NCBI GenBank assembly: GCA_900708905.1
Contig: CAADRB010000034.1
Coordinates: forward strand, 1,414,319-1,478,318
DNA: 64,000 nt
From: Hymenolepis diminuta
Lineage: Eukaryota > Platyhelminthes > Cestoda > Cyclophyllidea > Hymenolepididae
Direction: 5' to 3'
The position numbers and the translations under genes are program-made. The notes under the pieces were generated by a model that did no database searches, was not told the DNA's origin, and saw nothing but the letters and a program-made list of their open reading frames with translations. Shown one piece after another: positions 37,740 through 50,830 of the stretch (the first letter of the stretch is position 1; each line of letters opens with the position of its first letter).

Positions 37740-38350
37740 GTCAAGTACCTAGAGCGTCTCTTGACATGTATCGCCACACACAGAGGTATCGAACTTAACA
37801 GAGAAAAGCAGCAACGAGCACACGCCACGGTATATCTCAATTAAGCAAGTATTTACGACAAGCCTCGAGTTCTCATTCTATTAATTACATGATTTTTTTC
37901 AAGTCTTCAACGTGCGTCGAAGTTTTGATAGAAAAAAAATGCATCCAATAAACAGCATTAATTGACTATTGATAGAGAAGGCAAGGAAGATTGACAGGAC
38001 TCGGTCTGAGAATTCCGTCAATCGCAGGGGGGTATATGGATTACAACGGAGTAGACAGAAGCAATGGTAGGGTTGACTGGTGGTAGCACCAGTGGTAGAT
38101 CAATATATGAGGGAGTCACGTGATGGCTGAAACGAATCACACGACAACGTAAATTAAGATCAGGTCTTATCTCTCTCGCTTTCCATTGTTTGCATGGGAA
38201 TAACGAACTTGGTGTGTATATGTTTGTGATTATGCATGTTAATACTTCTTTGCGCTTAAAATAAGTGTTTGAAGTCCCGGGGAAACATACTGTGTTGTGT
38301 GCCCCTTCCATGTTTTAAATGAACGAACATGTGTACGTATGTTCAGGAAG
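37740..38350. promoter_or_regulatory. Candidate distal enhancer of Meis
   Basis: Contains AGATTGACAG (37988-37997), close to the PBX-MEIS composite site TGATTGACAG; the palindromic E-box TCACGTGA (38116-38123); CATTGTTTGCAT (38184-38195), a SOX-like word abutting a POU-like word; and TATGCAT (38231-38237). These lie in one 250-bp stretch of more balanced composition, 16 kb upstream of exon 1. Autoregulation by MEIS is possible, by inference. Confidence 0.3.
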
Positions 38351-41300
38351 TCAACTATAATCGGAAAATCAATTAATTAATTTTTTAACTTCCCCTATTA
38401 GATCCCATTTATGGAGTGATTGTTACGAAGATTGTGATATAAGATGAGGCAAGACTAGAAATTAAAATTGAGAAGGCAGCAACCCCAGGTTTCTGGGTCT
38501 CAGATGGCCCTCACTCCTACTGTCCTATTCCCTCATTTAAAAAGAAAAATATATTTCCATTTCTACGCATATGGATGTTTCCCCATGCTTTGACATTGTA
38601 AAGCTCTTTTAATTTGCCATTCGAAAGAAAAAAATATTTCCAAGTTTAATCTGTAGATGTCTATTAGATAGAAATTCAAAAATGAGAACTAAATCATTTC
38701 TATATCCTATCGATTGGACCTATTTTAAGAGTGCAAAATACAAGTTATATGCGACTATTTATTTACTTGGGAGTGTAGTAACCTTAGGAAAGTGTATGAC
38801 ACCTTCCTAGACCATTAAGCTGCTTTGCGATTTTCTCCAGTCATGTTACTCATGCCTGTTGATATTTACTCCGCCAATATAGTCATATTCTCACTTTCTT
38901 CCTGCATAAATAATCTACAATAACCTCCCTCCTTAGCGCATTTTGTATCTGTTCTGGTAATGTTTAAGGGTACTTGGTTATCGATTTCAAACTCTAGAGC
39001 TTATTGTGGAATTTGGGATGGTTTGGTATTCGAAAATGTGGTATTCATTTATCACGTGAGATTGAAAACTATTATAAAGCCTTCCTTTCGGTTTATGAGT
39101 GTTAGGTTAAATTCACTAAACTTTGTGCTTTGGCGATAAATTTTCACATTATCAGTGCTTTTCCCTATTTAAAATATTGACTTTTATATAATCCAATTAG
39201 AGAAGATAATTTTACTTGTTACTTTTGTATAAAGACAATTTTGTGTCACTATCTAATTCAAAATACTGCATATCAAATAACTCTTTTATAATGAATAAGT
39301 GCAAGACATATTTAAATAAGTAGTCAACAGAAACTGCTACGTGAAGCACGACCGCAAAACTTTTAGGTAAATTTCCTTAAAACTAATCGATAAACTGTGC
39401 CACTACACACCACTTTGGAGTGGGTTGATACAATACTGTGTGTGCATGTCTAGGTATAGATGAAAATAGCCTGTCTCGTTTTCGAAGTGAAAACTGCGCT
39501 ACACCATCACAGTGTGCATCCATTAAAATTTGTGCCAAAAGAAGGCAGTGCATACTATTATGCAACCGATGTTTTACCTCGAATTCAAATTTTCAATTCA
39601 AACAAAAAAACACTACTGTCTAGAACCTCAAATAATAATTCTAAGAATGCTTGGAATAAGATATTTTACTTTCTTATTGCTGGAAAGAACAGTTTTAAAC
39701 AAAAGGTGTCCTTTAGTCAATCGAATGAAAGTACATTTCAGGACATATTTTTTTTGTAAAATGCAATTTGCTACCTCTCCAATTTGTAACTCTAATTTTG
39801 TCACTTCTCCGTTTTGCATTGTGATTGGTCGGCTCGATCAATGACGAGTCTCAGCCTTATAACCCCTATGTCAACTAAATGAATCATTATATATATTTAA
39901 CACTAGATAGAGTAAAGACATTCTGCGGCCACTATTAGGAGAGACTGACAGCCAACCTTTCCTCCTGCTGACTAGAATTAACCTAGTTCGGTTGAGCATC
40001 CACATCACTAAATGTGCACCGGTGAACATTGATCTCTATTGACCTCTGACTTGGTAATCGCGCAAACCGAAACACTATTTTACTGCACAATATTTCTAAA
40101 ATCATTCAAGTAAAGTGTTTATTCACTGATCATCCTAATAATTGGATGTTCACTGAGAGTACCTAGTAAATGATCTCCACTTGATCGTGAAGTGTTAAAT
40201 TCAAACTTTTGCCATTATCAAACCCGTTACTCGGAAAATTATATCTAAGATGCGAATCAGACAGAAAGGAGTGTATTGCTTTTCTTGTAGAGAAATTAAA
40301 ATTGTAAGCGAAACTTTAGACTGGAGATTCAAACGGAAGAATGTTGAGTTGAAGAGTGCACAAAAGGGCAGATTTTAATAAAAGAAGTTTTACATTTTTA
40401 TTGTCTCACTTCGCTAAACATTTCTAAAATGTTAACTTTAAAAAAATGTATTCATCTCAAATTGCACAACTTCAAACGATCCCTTCCATATCTGCGTATT
40501 CGTTAGCCGATAGAGCTGAGATTTGTAGTCATTAAAAAATAATTTATTTTAAAACTTGGGTTAAATGATAAAAATTAAAAGAACGTTAGTTAATTAGGAT
40601 GGTAAAAGATGGAATTGCATTGGAAAATTGATTAGGAACTGTAAAATTGGCGACATTGTGGACTAAAACCAGACTCCTTCAGCTACGACCTCAAACAAAT
40701 AAACTCTTTAATTTAGTTGCTGAGATCGTTGGTCATTTCCACGCGCAGCCTAATAAGTCCATGAAAGTTCATGAAAATTATTTATATCTGCCTAGAAGTG
40801 GTAGCCGTCAGATAGCTACTAGACAGTTGTCAACGGAAATTTATGTGCGGGTTGACCTTCTTTTGCATTCTTGTCTAGGTGTTAACAAACCAGAATTCTA
40901 CATTTCCGACATAAATACCAGCTAGTAACTGCCTGCTGTCTTATTTTCTTTTACACCTTAGAGATTAGCAAGTGACCTCTTAAGTGGCTGGTAATGGGCA
41001 CAGAATAGTCTGTCATTTCTTTTCTCAATCTGAGTATTACCGGTTAGCAATTTACAATAACCAAAAATTGCTACCTTTTTCAGAAGTTCGAAATATACTT
41101 CATGACAGGAAATCGTAGTTCAGCCGCACAAAGCAATTAAATAATTTTTCGTAGAATGTCATGATAAGTTATTATTACTAAATGTAAGAGGCTTTTCTTG
41201 ATATTTTTATTTCGAATTCACTGTGTGTTGAAATCCCACCTGCTCTCATTACTTATTCATATTGATGGAGATTAGTTTGAGCCCTCCTAATGTTTCGTTT

Positions 41301-44000
41301 TCCGATTTATTATAATTATTTTATTATGATTACTATTATCTACAGGAACACAAGAAAATCACAGCTTTTAACTGTGGGAACCAACTAAAATCGGCTAACA
41401 GAAAGGTCAATAAATGATAAAGGAGAAGGAATTAAAAAGGTGTTTTAAGCCAAGTCAAGGTCTCAATTAGTTTTACACCAATTGAATTTTCGATACCTTT
41501 GCACGATATTTGTTAAATGGATATTTCACGTTCCAAAACTCAAATATCATAATTCGTATCTTGGATTACGTCAAACGCTTGCCTACGATGTCCAGTGCTC
41601 TTTGCACATTTTTTTAATAATCGTGGCCGATCCTGCCACTTCAGTTCACTTCTTCTTCCAATGGGTGAAAAGGCAACGTATGATTAAATGATATTCAATA
41701 GCTTACAGTCATAACAGCTGAGATGAGGCAGCTAAAAATTTTAAGTTAGTAGAGCTCTGTAAGTTGTGTTTACTCAGAAGTTTGATTAATTTTCATACAT
41801 TGTATAAATATAGCCTTATTGATTTAATGTTAGTGACCAATCATTATTAATCTGGTTCAAATCAGATGAAGATATTTTGCAAAATTAATGAGATATAATT
41901 ATATCATTTCACTTACCAAATGATGTGTTGATTCCATTCTTCCATATAGAAGGGAGTGAATCTCCGTTTAAGCAGGAGATGATTATAATCTGATAAGTAT
42001 TCTCTCCATCTCTAGCAACATCTCATCGCATATTCAACATTTTAATTTCACTTGGGAAAGTGGCGATATGTAGATTTAAATATAACCGAAACCTTATTTC
42101 TTATTTCCACCATGACTATCTTACAAATGGGACTTGTTGACATTTAATGGGGAGTTAGACCTCTTCCTTTCCCAACACCCCTTCCATATCTCCCTTTTCA
42201 ATAATCCCTTGCCCTCTCCACTGTTTCTTTCCCACCTCCACCTCCCTCCACCCCCCACCATCCCTCCTTTCCTCCCTCATTCAAACTTGTGCATTGGAAT
42301 CGCATTTCATATTTTTACATTCCAGTGAAATGCAGACTTTATGAGTTTTGACAATTACAGTCATTATTAGCCCTTGCAGTCTTCGCTTCCTGACCAAAAA
42401 AACAACACGCTTAAATGTGAAAGTTAATAAGTTAAACGGCAGATTTATGCATTTGAAAATATTGTTATTCCTCTCCTCCTCCCTCCCCGCTAAGTTTCAT
42501 CACCTTCGTCCAATCATTCATTTTTTTATTTAAGTTTATGCTTAAAAGTGATAGAACTGTATCCTAAAAATGATATCAGGTTTCAAGTTAGCTTTTTCCA
42601 TCGAAAAAATGTTGAAAAAGTGGGCAGGGGGTTGGGGATAAAGCAGTTTAAAATCGTAAAAGAGATATAAACTGAAACGTGATAAATTGACAAAAAGCAG
42701 AGAAAATAAGCGGAAAGAAACGAAACTTTATTGTTAATTGAAGAATTGCAGAAATAGTTTTGCAATCGAATTGTACTTTATAAGAAGGATATAGTTAGTT
42801 TAAAGGGGACATGTCTTGTTCATATTATGAATTTATAAGCAACTTCGCAGTTTTCCGTGCATTTTTATATGGAGAGAAGACCTTTTCTAGCTTATTTATT
42901 TTATGAGTAGCGAATCATCATGAGAATTATTAAATATAATAATGGGATTAAGTAAAAAGGAATAGAATGCTTGCGTTCAAAAGTGTACCATCAGGAACTG
43001 ACAAAGCGGAATTATGAAATATTATTCATGGTAAGCTACGACTGCTATCTATTTATATAACTTTAAATATGGTTATTTTTAATGGGAAAGCAAACAAGAC
43101 TACAATTTTGATCACAGGAAATAGGAAAGTGGTCCCATAAGGGATGAAGGGTATCGAGTAAAAGTTGCAAATAAAGTCAAATCATCTCAAAAGGATCCTA
43201 CCTAATTTGTGAATTGAATTGTTTCGGCTTGGTCCCTCTATGTACTGCGTACCTACCGACTCATAATTCCTCTTCCTAACCCTTCCTCCTTTTCTCTATC
43301 ATTCATTTCCAATTTTCCAAAATAGAAGATTTTAAACTTAAATTTTAGTCTTTGTACTCGGGAAGGTCTTTGTATTCTGTTAATGTTAGGAAGATTATTA
43401 GTCTATGAGGAAGTATCAGATCCACTTTGGTCTGGCTCCCAAAGTATCTACTGTAATGTCATGATTTTTGACTTGGAATGAAAATAAATATCTCGGTTAA
43501 AATTAAAGAAAGTATATTTTGGGATAGAATTTTTCACCACCTTTAAATATCACATTCATTTTGTTGTAAAAAATAAGCAGTTTTATTTACCGAATAACTT
43601 TTAAATCAATTGCGTTCGATGGTACAAGTAGCTCGTTAATTTTTGTTTATCCTCTCAGATATATAAGGACACCTAGTTATGAGTTTTACATAGCCTAATA
43701 TTTCCTTTTTCGACGTCGTTTCTACACCTTTCACTTAATCATAATACCATCATCATCATCGTCATAATCATCACAATCCCGTGATATAATATTTGCGAAC
43801 TAATAAATGGATGTTATAATTTATGGACTTATGAGCCACAGACATTCTTCAGCTCTTACCCCATGATGAGAAAAGGTGCAGCCTTTTGGGATCGATTCAT
43901 TTCTACAGCATTCACAGTACGACATATCTTCCACACTATCCAATACTTGGTACCTTAACACCGGATGAGGTTTTCATTTAATTACCTCAAAATGTGTTGC
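38351..44000. other. AT-rich gene desert, middle part
   Basis: Holds R1 copy 3 and a pyrimidine-rich stretch (42170-42290). No gene recognised. Short open frames around 39.4-39.8 and 40.6-40.9 kb lack any family resemblance. Confidence 0.65.
41395..41790 (+). repeat. Dispersed repeat R1, copy 3
   Basis: Contains gcacgatatttgttaaatgg, then cacgttccaaaa, cttgcctacgatgtccagtgct, and at the end ttaagttagtagagctctgt. Each has a counterpart in order in the copy at 58610. Confidence 0.8.
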
Positions 44001-44026
44001 NNNNNNNNNNNNNNNNNNNNNNNNNN
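44001..44026. other. Assembly gap (26 N)
   Basis: Run of N directly beside the promoter-like island. True length unknown. Confidence 1.
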
Positions 44027-44229
44027 GGTCGCACACATTGCATCAATTTTTCTCTTGAGAGAAAGAGGGAATAAAAAATACTGAGAGTACGTATAAATGG
44101 GAGAAGTGATGTTCACTCAAGCTTCACTTATACAAAGCATGCATACCCAAACCCTTATATTTTTTCCCTGTGACTATGATCACTTGCCTCACCACCATCA
44201 CCGCTACCGCGCATTCGTGATTTATGGCG

Positions 44230-44375
44230 TCATGTGTGTCGCCAGTAGCAACTGCTCCCCCCTCCCCTTAACAATGACGTGTCGTCATGACAACGCAACC
44301 CGTTGGAGGAATAGTAGAGACGACCTCACTTCCGTGCCGCGGGAAGAGATTGGCATTGGTAAGGGGCGGGGTTAG
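44230..44375 (-). promoter_or_regulatory. Promoter-like island 22 kb upstream of Meis exon 1
   Basis: Read on the minus strand: GC box (44363-44371), CCAAT (44355-44359) and CCAAT (44349-44353) side by side, ETS site CGGAAGTG (44327-44334), and paired CRE half-sites (44283-44287, 44275-44279). This order and orientation is that of a TATA-less promoter firing on the minus strand, toward Meis. CpG density is high against the AT-rich desert. A possible splice donor (gtgagg) lies just downstream near 44190. It could be a distal Meis promoter or the promoter of a noncoding RNA. Confidence 0.45.
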
Positions 44376-47370
44376 GAAGCAAGAAATTGAGGGTAGAATA
44401 AACAACAAAGAGGAGAGTGAACAGGCTGAGATGGATGGTTAAAGTAGGCGGGGAGTGGAGGGGAAGGAATGTTTCCTTCTATCGGTAGATAATTACACGG
44501 TTCTTTGAGAATACGCTTGGCAGTCCTCAGCCCACCAGGCACTTTGATTTATATGGAAGCATTTTTCCCATCCTCACCCCATCCCACATCGTGTGATACT
44601 AGTAGTCCCTAATAGAAGTAGCAGATGAGTGGTGGCTATGTCGCCAGATGACAACTGCTAATTATAAGGATGGACAGGCAAGCAGGACCTTGTAATTTTA
44701 ACCCTCTTTCCTATATGTGGAGGATATACATTAGCTCCCCACTACTAATACTATCGATCATGAAATTTGAAACAAAATGTTCTTTACTTCCAGAAACAGC
44801 AAAAATTTTCCTTATTGTTTCGTCATTTCCGGGAGATTTATATTTTTGGCCTGATCTACAGGAATTTGAAAAGAACATGATAAATCGGGTTAGATTCACC
44901 GTAAGAACTTTAATTTATCTCACAAATTACAATGTAATCATATCAATCGTAATCAACTCAGGCCAGGTAAAAAAACTGGCCATACTGGCCATTTTATCGA
45001 TTTTTAACTCGCTAAGCAGTGAATCAGCTTAATTAATATACTTCGATTCTATCGATCAATGGATTTTAACTTGCGCTCAAAAATGTTAACATTGGCAAAA
45101 TTTGAGAATATTATAATATTTCGAACTTTTTTCGCTATCTGTCTGAAAACCACAAAAGTGTTTGGTTGAGTTTCTCACTTAGTGCTAATTTATTGTCGTT
45201 TTGTTGGCTTTTAACTCCTCATAAGTAGTAAACTCTCTGTCCTTTTAAAAACCGTATCTACCCTCTCTTTTCGATTTTTTTTTTCTAACTAAAGGAAAGA
45301 GAATTTAGAGGGGGATATTTTAATTAGAAAGCTGTAAATGTCATTTTTTCCTGTTGAAATTAAGCTGATTTTCGGCAGGTGTTCCATATGCCAAATATCT
45401 AGATACTAGTTTGAGATGATTAATTGCGGTTCAATTTGCATCCTATTATTTTCTGTGAATATTATTTTAAAGAAAATGAGTTTTTTGACCCGACTGAATG
45501 GGGAAATGGAGGAGAAGGGAAATGGGTTAGGCACACGCACTAAGAGTGGAGACAGAGAAAGGAGGGAGAAGCGGGAAGGATGAAGGGAGATTTCCACCTC
45601 CTCATGCATCTTCTCTTTTCACGCTACGTTCGTGAGCGGACACCACAATAGTTCCCCTCTTTCTCTCTCTCTCCTCTTTTTGATAATATGGAGTCTTTTT
45701 CGTCCTTTTTAAGCGCTAACCTCCCACTGAAATTATCTTCACGTAGCCGCTAAAGTGCTACCGAGGGAAACCGTGCACTATCAAGTTGAAATAGCAACTA
45801 TCCAAGGGTAGAGTCAACTGCCAAGGGAGTGCAAAGATTACAGTACTTTTTATTCTTCCTCCTACAACAATTGTTCTTATTTCAAAGGAGAAATTCATCA
45901 CATTTTCTCCTGTCTGGTCTTTTTTTCACCAAGAGGTTTTAATGACCGCTGGTCTAAATGGATGAACCGGTGGAGAAAAGGGGGCCAGCAACACAAGGTC
46001 ACCTGAATTATTCCATTAAAAAGATCAATAGACGTAAATTTTAGAAAGAGAAGAAGGAGATGGAACAGAATCGAACAGATGGACGAGTGTTATCTGATTA
46101 CTTAGAGAGAGAGGGCCGGTATGGTCGTGATTGAAGACTGATAAGAATAATGGGTCCCATATGTGAACTGGTTCGTGATAGGTCTCTTGTGATTTTAGGA
46201 AATTAAATTGTGAATCAGCTGTACGTTGAATGTCATCCGTTTGAAATAACGATATTTCCGTAGTTTTACCTAAATTCTAAAGCGTCTTTGATCATTCAAT
46301 TGTCATCGTTTCAGATTTGGGGTGACTCAGATAGTCGGAATTAGAGGCAGTCATTGTATCACCCAAACCGCAAAAATACTTATCAAATCTGAGCATTTAT
46401 ATAATTTAGAAAGTTTTTTTAGAAATTAATCGAATCAGACACACAATGTACACTTAACATCTATAAGGAAAATGCTTGGGAAATTGCGTTCATATATGTA
46501 CTATATTTACTTAAATTTAAGAAAATAACCGAGAATGACTCTCTGAATATGATTTTTTCCGATATGGTATGGTCTTATTGTATTCCAAATAAACTTGTAT
46601 TTACTCCCGATATGGAATGCGGCAGAAATGACTATCAATTACAAACACCTCATAGGTATTAATAGAGATAAAATGTGAAAATTGATTTCAGGTTGGTACA
46701 CATTATTTTAATCAGACAATCGGATGCAAATCTTTAAAGTTTTAAATTGTAGGAGAAGAGAAGGAATTTTGGCCAATTATGTTTGAGATTTTCCGTTGTA
46801 GATTGCACAAACTGAACTGAAAAACGTGTGTTTAAAATTTATGCTATTATTTCTTTGCGTATTTATTATCCACCATCTTCAGTTGGAACTGAGTTTGTTT
46901 TTTCTCAAGTGACAATCGAAGATAAAATTGTAATTTACATAAGTTTTCAAAATAACGGACGAAATGTCAACGTCACCCTTTTAAGCATTCTTTGTCTTTT
47001 ATAAGAGGTGAAATAACCAGAAGTACAATAGTTTGTGTATTTGAATTTGCTTAGTAAGAGGGCTAAGTTTGCGGTCTGAACCTCCGTTTGACTAGTAATT
47101 TTTAACCAAGTCAGTTAAGTATCTTAACACATCTATTCTTCTTTCACTTGAATTAGTTCTCAAGTCGTTTTCGATTAAGGTAAAATTTACCAGTGGAATC
47201 CAGATTTTTCACTATTTTTTGTGCACTTAATGTAAATTTCATTTGAAATCCCATCTGTCCCATTTTCAAACACTGTCTGACCCATCGCTCTCCAGATGAG
47301 TAACTACCCTCATATCACGCATCTGCATATTGTAGAAAGTGAAACTTAAACAAATATATAATATTACAGA
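44376..47370. other. Gene desert with low-complexity stretches
   Basis: Mixed-composition DNA to about 44660, then AT-rich. A 120-codon open frame (44670-45032, plus) has no recognised homology and no neighbouring exon, so I do not call it. T/C-rich and GA-rich stretches at 45480-45700. Confidence 0.6.
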
Positions 47371-47640
47371 CGCCGTAGCGTGTACCTGTGATAGGTATCA
47401 GCCGGCTTGATGTACGGGCACACATCAACAACAACATTCATCCGTCCATCCGAAAAGTCTGACAGATGTGTATGTGTCTGCTAGAGCAGGCAGGTGTCCG
47501 ACTTCAAAGTAAACTCGCGGTTTTATGATGATGCTGGAGGAGTCGGCTCTCTCACATCAACGTAGAGTGACACAGTTAATAACCAAATTAATGCGTGCAA
47601 CCATCATCATTAATCTCCATTGTACACGCGCGCACACAGT
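47370..47640. promoter_or_regulatory. Composition island, candidate enhancer
   Basis: GC-elevated, with a TGACAG MEIS-type core at 47460-47465, homeodomain-like taattaat words (47577-47593 region) and CpG words. Function is inferred from composition and motifs. Confidence 0.22.
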
Positions 47641-50600
47641 CATGTCTGGACGAGATTACGCGAGGGCTTAGTTCTTTTGTATATTTTATATACAAATATA
47701 CAAATTCAAGCGAACCTTGTATGTGGGTAGTTTTGCCATTAGTCAGGATATGGACTAAGATTCGTAGCAATCTGATAAAATGTGATTATGGATTATCTTC
47801 ACATCGAAGTCACTTGCATTAGAGATAGCTGGCACATAACTGCAATGCGCTACCCCTCACGTATAGTAGATAGCGTCTCCGCGTGAAGAATAACTGATGA
47901 AAAGCAGTTGTTGAAGTTCGGAAATTCTTTTATACTCGAAGTTAACGACTGCAACGACTGATTTCTATATGTCTGTTTATGCCACACTGTTGTACCCATT
48001 GGTTTCTTTTGATAACACGAATTTAAAATCATTTATCTTCACTATTGTATAGTTAGATTTATTATGAGCCAACTAGTTTAAATATTCCCAATCTTCTTTA
48101 TATATTAGCACTTTATAGATAATGATGCGTTTATTAATGGAGATATTGCCCATTTAATGGCACACGATACTCAGACGCCTTTTAAATTTCATATGAATCT
48201 AAGTGGACTTGGCTCGTGAATTGCAGGCGAATTGATTCCCTCCAAAACTAGATGACCCCGAAAAGATACTTTAGAGGACATTATTATAATCTTCTTTTCT
48301 CAGTAGGATACAATAACTCGCCCTTAGATCCCTTAAGAAATTGCACTAGTTACAAGCATAATCCGACAACACCACAATAAAAAACGACCAGATCACCATA
48401 TCAAAATAGGACGCACGTTTTCTTACCGATAGGCCGATTTATATTATGAGCCATTTTCTACTGTAATGTAAATAAGTTCGTTCGAATAAAAGGGAATTTA
48501 AAGGTGGAAAATGGAGAATCTTACATATAAGAAGTGTTTTTGGGGAAAATATTATTTTCGTTTATGTAGCAGATATGATCTAGAGTTAATTGTCCATTCT
48601 GTACAATCCAGTCACTAAGGCATAGTTGCCTAGAAAGTCATCCGCTTAACGAATAGGTCTGTAGACGTATTACCCCTGACGGAATATAACATTTGGCTAA
48701 TAATAATCAAGAAATTAATTATTGCGATCTATTGTTTCAAGTGAGTAGAATGTCAAGCTCAAATAAGTTAGTCTCAGCCATAGATTCAAACAATGAACTG
48801 CAACACGATATGATGATATAAGTGGACAAATTAATATCAAACAGATTGTCAATTATTTCGTCGCATTTCATCTAGTTTAAAAGCTCAAAAGTACCTGTTC
48901 TTCATTTGAATAGTCAAAAAAAGAATCAAAAAATCGAAAAAGCTGATGAAGTAGATAGTTAAAATCAAAGATGATGTTAATATAGTTTACATCTTAGAAT
49001 CCACTTTTCAAACAAGTCTAAAAAAACTTGGGCGATGTTAATTTAAGATTCAGTAAAGTCAATAATTCCCATATATAGTATTTGTCCTAAAATTTATTCC
49101 GGAGGGAAATTATATGTAATATATTGATTTATATCAAACGAATTTGTTTCTTTCTTTCGAGTATAATAGTAAAAATTAAATTTAACAGGGGTTGGATTGG
49201 CGCTGTGGCCTTCTGTTAGAATGCACTTGAGCTGGTAGAATAGCTCGGGAGGGCTGGGACATCATTTAGATTACATAATAAAAAGTAAGAAATACGTTCG
49301 ATGATTCATGGAGTTCTTTTACTCATTTTCAATTTGTAACGTCGTGCTGTTGTAGAACAATTGTCGAACTTGACAATTCCTTCATACTCTAAGTTGACAA
49401 TTTTTGATTGAATCCAATATATCATAGCAACAATTTGCTCAAGCAATTTATCGACAACCAAATCGATAAATTTTAAAATAAGAGAACATAGACAAAGTTT
49501 TCATTAATAATAGGCTGCTAAAGTCGCACATACTCTAATAAAGTACTCTTCTTTAATGTCAATGCTTTATCGAATGTTCCTCTGCACAAAACTACTTGAA
49601 ACAATCTAGCCTTTTCCCTAAACTGTCTGCCAGTGTACATATAAACAAGATCCATCAGAAGGAGAGAGAAAGGGCAGAAAAACTTTTATTTTAATCCATC
49701 CCCTCCCTCTCCACCATAATGCTCCTCCCCTCTTTCCAACCTCCCTCTCTGTTTGTCTTTTAATTTAAACAAAAAATCACACGCGTCAGTGCCTCCGTTA
49801 ATTCTTCTCCCTCCTCTCCCTCTCCTACCATTCCCGCACGAATGTTAATTTATTATCCCTCAACTTCTTCTCCTTTTTTACTGTTCAGTGGAGCAAATTA
49901 ATTATACTTGCAATTATAGCTTGCAAGTGGTCAATCCACCTGCGTAAATTCAATCCAACTACTTGAATTACAAGTGAGTGGGTTTCTATTTCAGCTGAAT
50001 AAAGCAAATTTTACGTTTTTTTAAAGCAGAGGAGTCGAATCCTGACGAGAAACTGATGGTCAAGTAGTGATAGCTTATTTTGAGTGCTGGCGCAGGAGGT
50101 CAAACTCTTCAACGAATAAGCCTATAAATGTCTCATATTTCAACGCTTATGTTACCAAAACTTTGGAAATTCATTAAACGTTTGTGAGTTTTCATTTTGG
50201 GAAGGAGCACTTGAATACGAAGAACAGTAAAATATTCCAACTGTGGAGGAGGAGAGAGTGAGAAGATCTAAGGAAAAAGTAAGGTGCATTGAATTCCGAA
50301 TGCATTATGTTGCCTAATCTCTCACGAGAAGTAAAGTTTATCGCAACGTGTCCTATTGTTTCAAAGTTAAAATTTCATTATTTGATACCTGGATTCCAGA
50401 ATGAGTTCATGTTCGCCATTTAACTGAGTGATAGTCATTTCGGTTCATGTGTTATAATCATTTAAAGATCGTATAGAGTATACGAATAAGGCAGTAGGAT
50501 GCAGAGTTTTTAACTTCTAGTACAGTGAAGATCGGGCTCTGTAAGGATTTATAATTACTCTTTTTTGTATTCTGACATTCTTTTCCAACTTTGGTTCAGT

Positions 50601-50774
50601 TCTGAAGGTTATATTCGCAGAAGCACTTTCCCTTCATTTTATTGAGTAACCTTGGATCCGAAATAATTAAATGAAAGTACACATCCGGTAGTGCAAAAAT
50701 AAGAAGAGCGGTTGCATGGTCACTTTCTTCTTTACACGCCTACCGTATCCGGCATGAAGCTTTTTAGTCAACCG

Positions 50775-50830
50775 GACTCACGAGCTCTAGCGTAGTGATC
50801 AGGACTACCATTCGAAATTTTAAATATATG
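50775..50830 (+). mobile_element. SINE-like head fragment (R2)
   Basis: Shares the exact 13-mer agctctagcgtag (50783-50795) with 63863-63875, followed in both by gtgatc/aggtc and actacc, then a tcgaa/ccgaa word. TAGCGTAGTGA is A-box-like. Confidence 0.4.
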
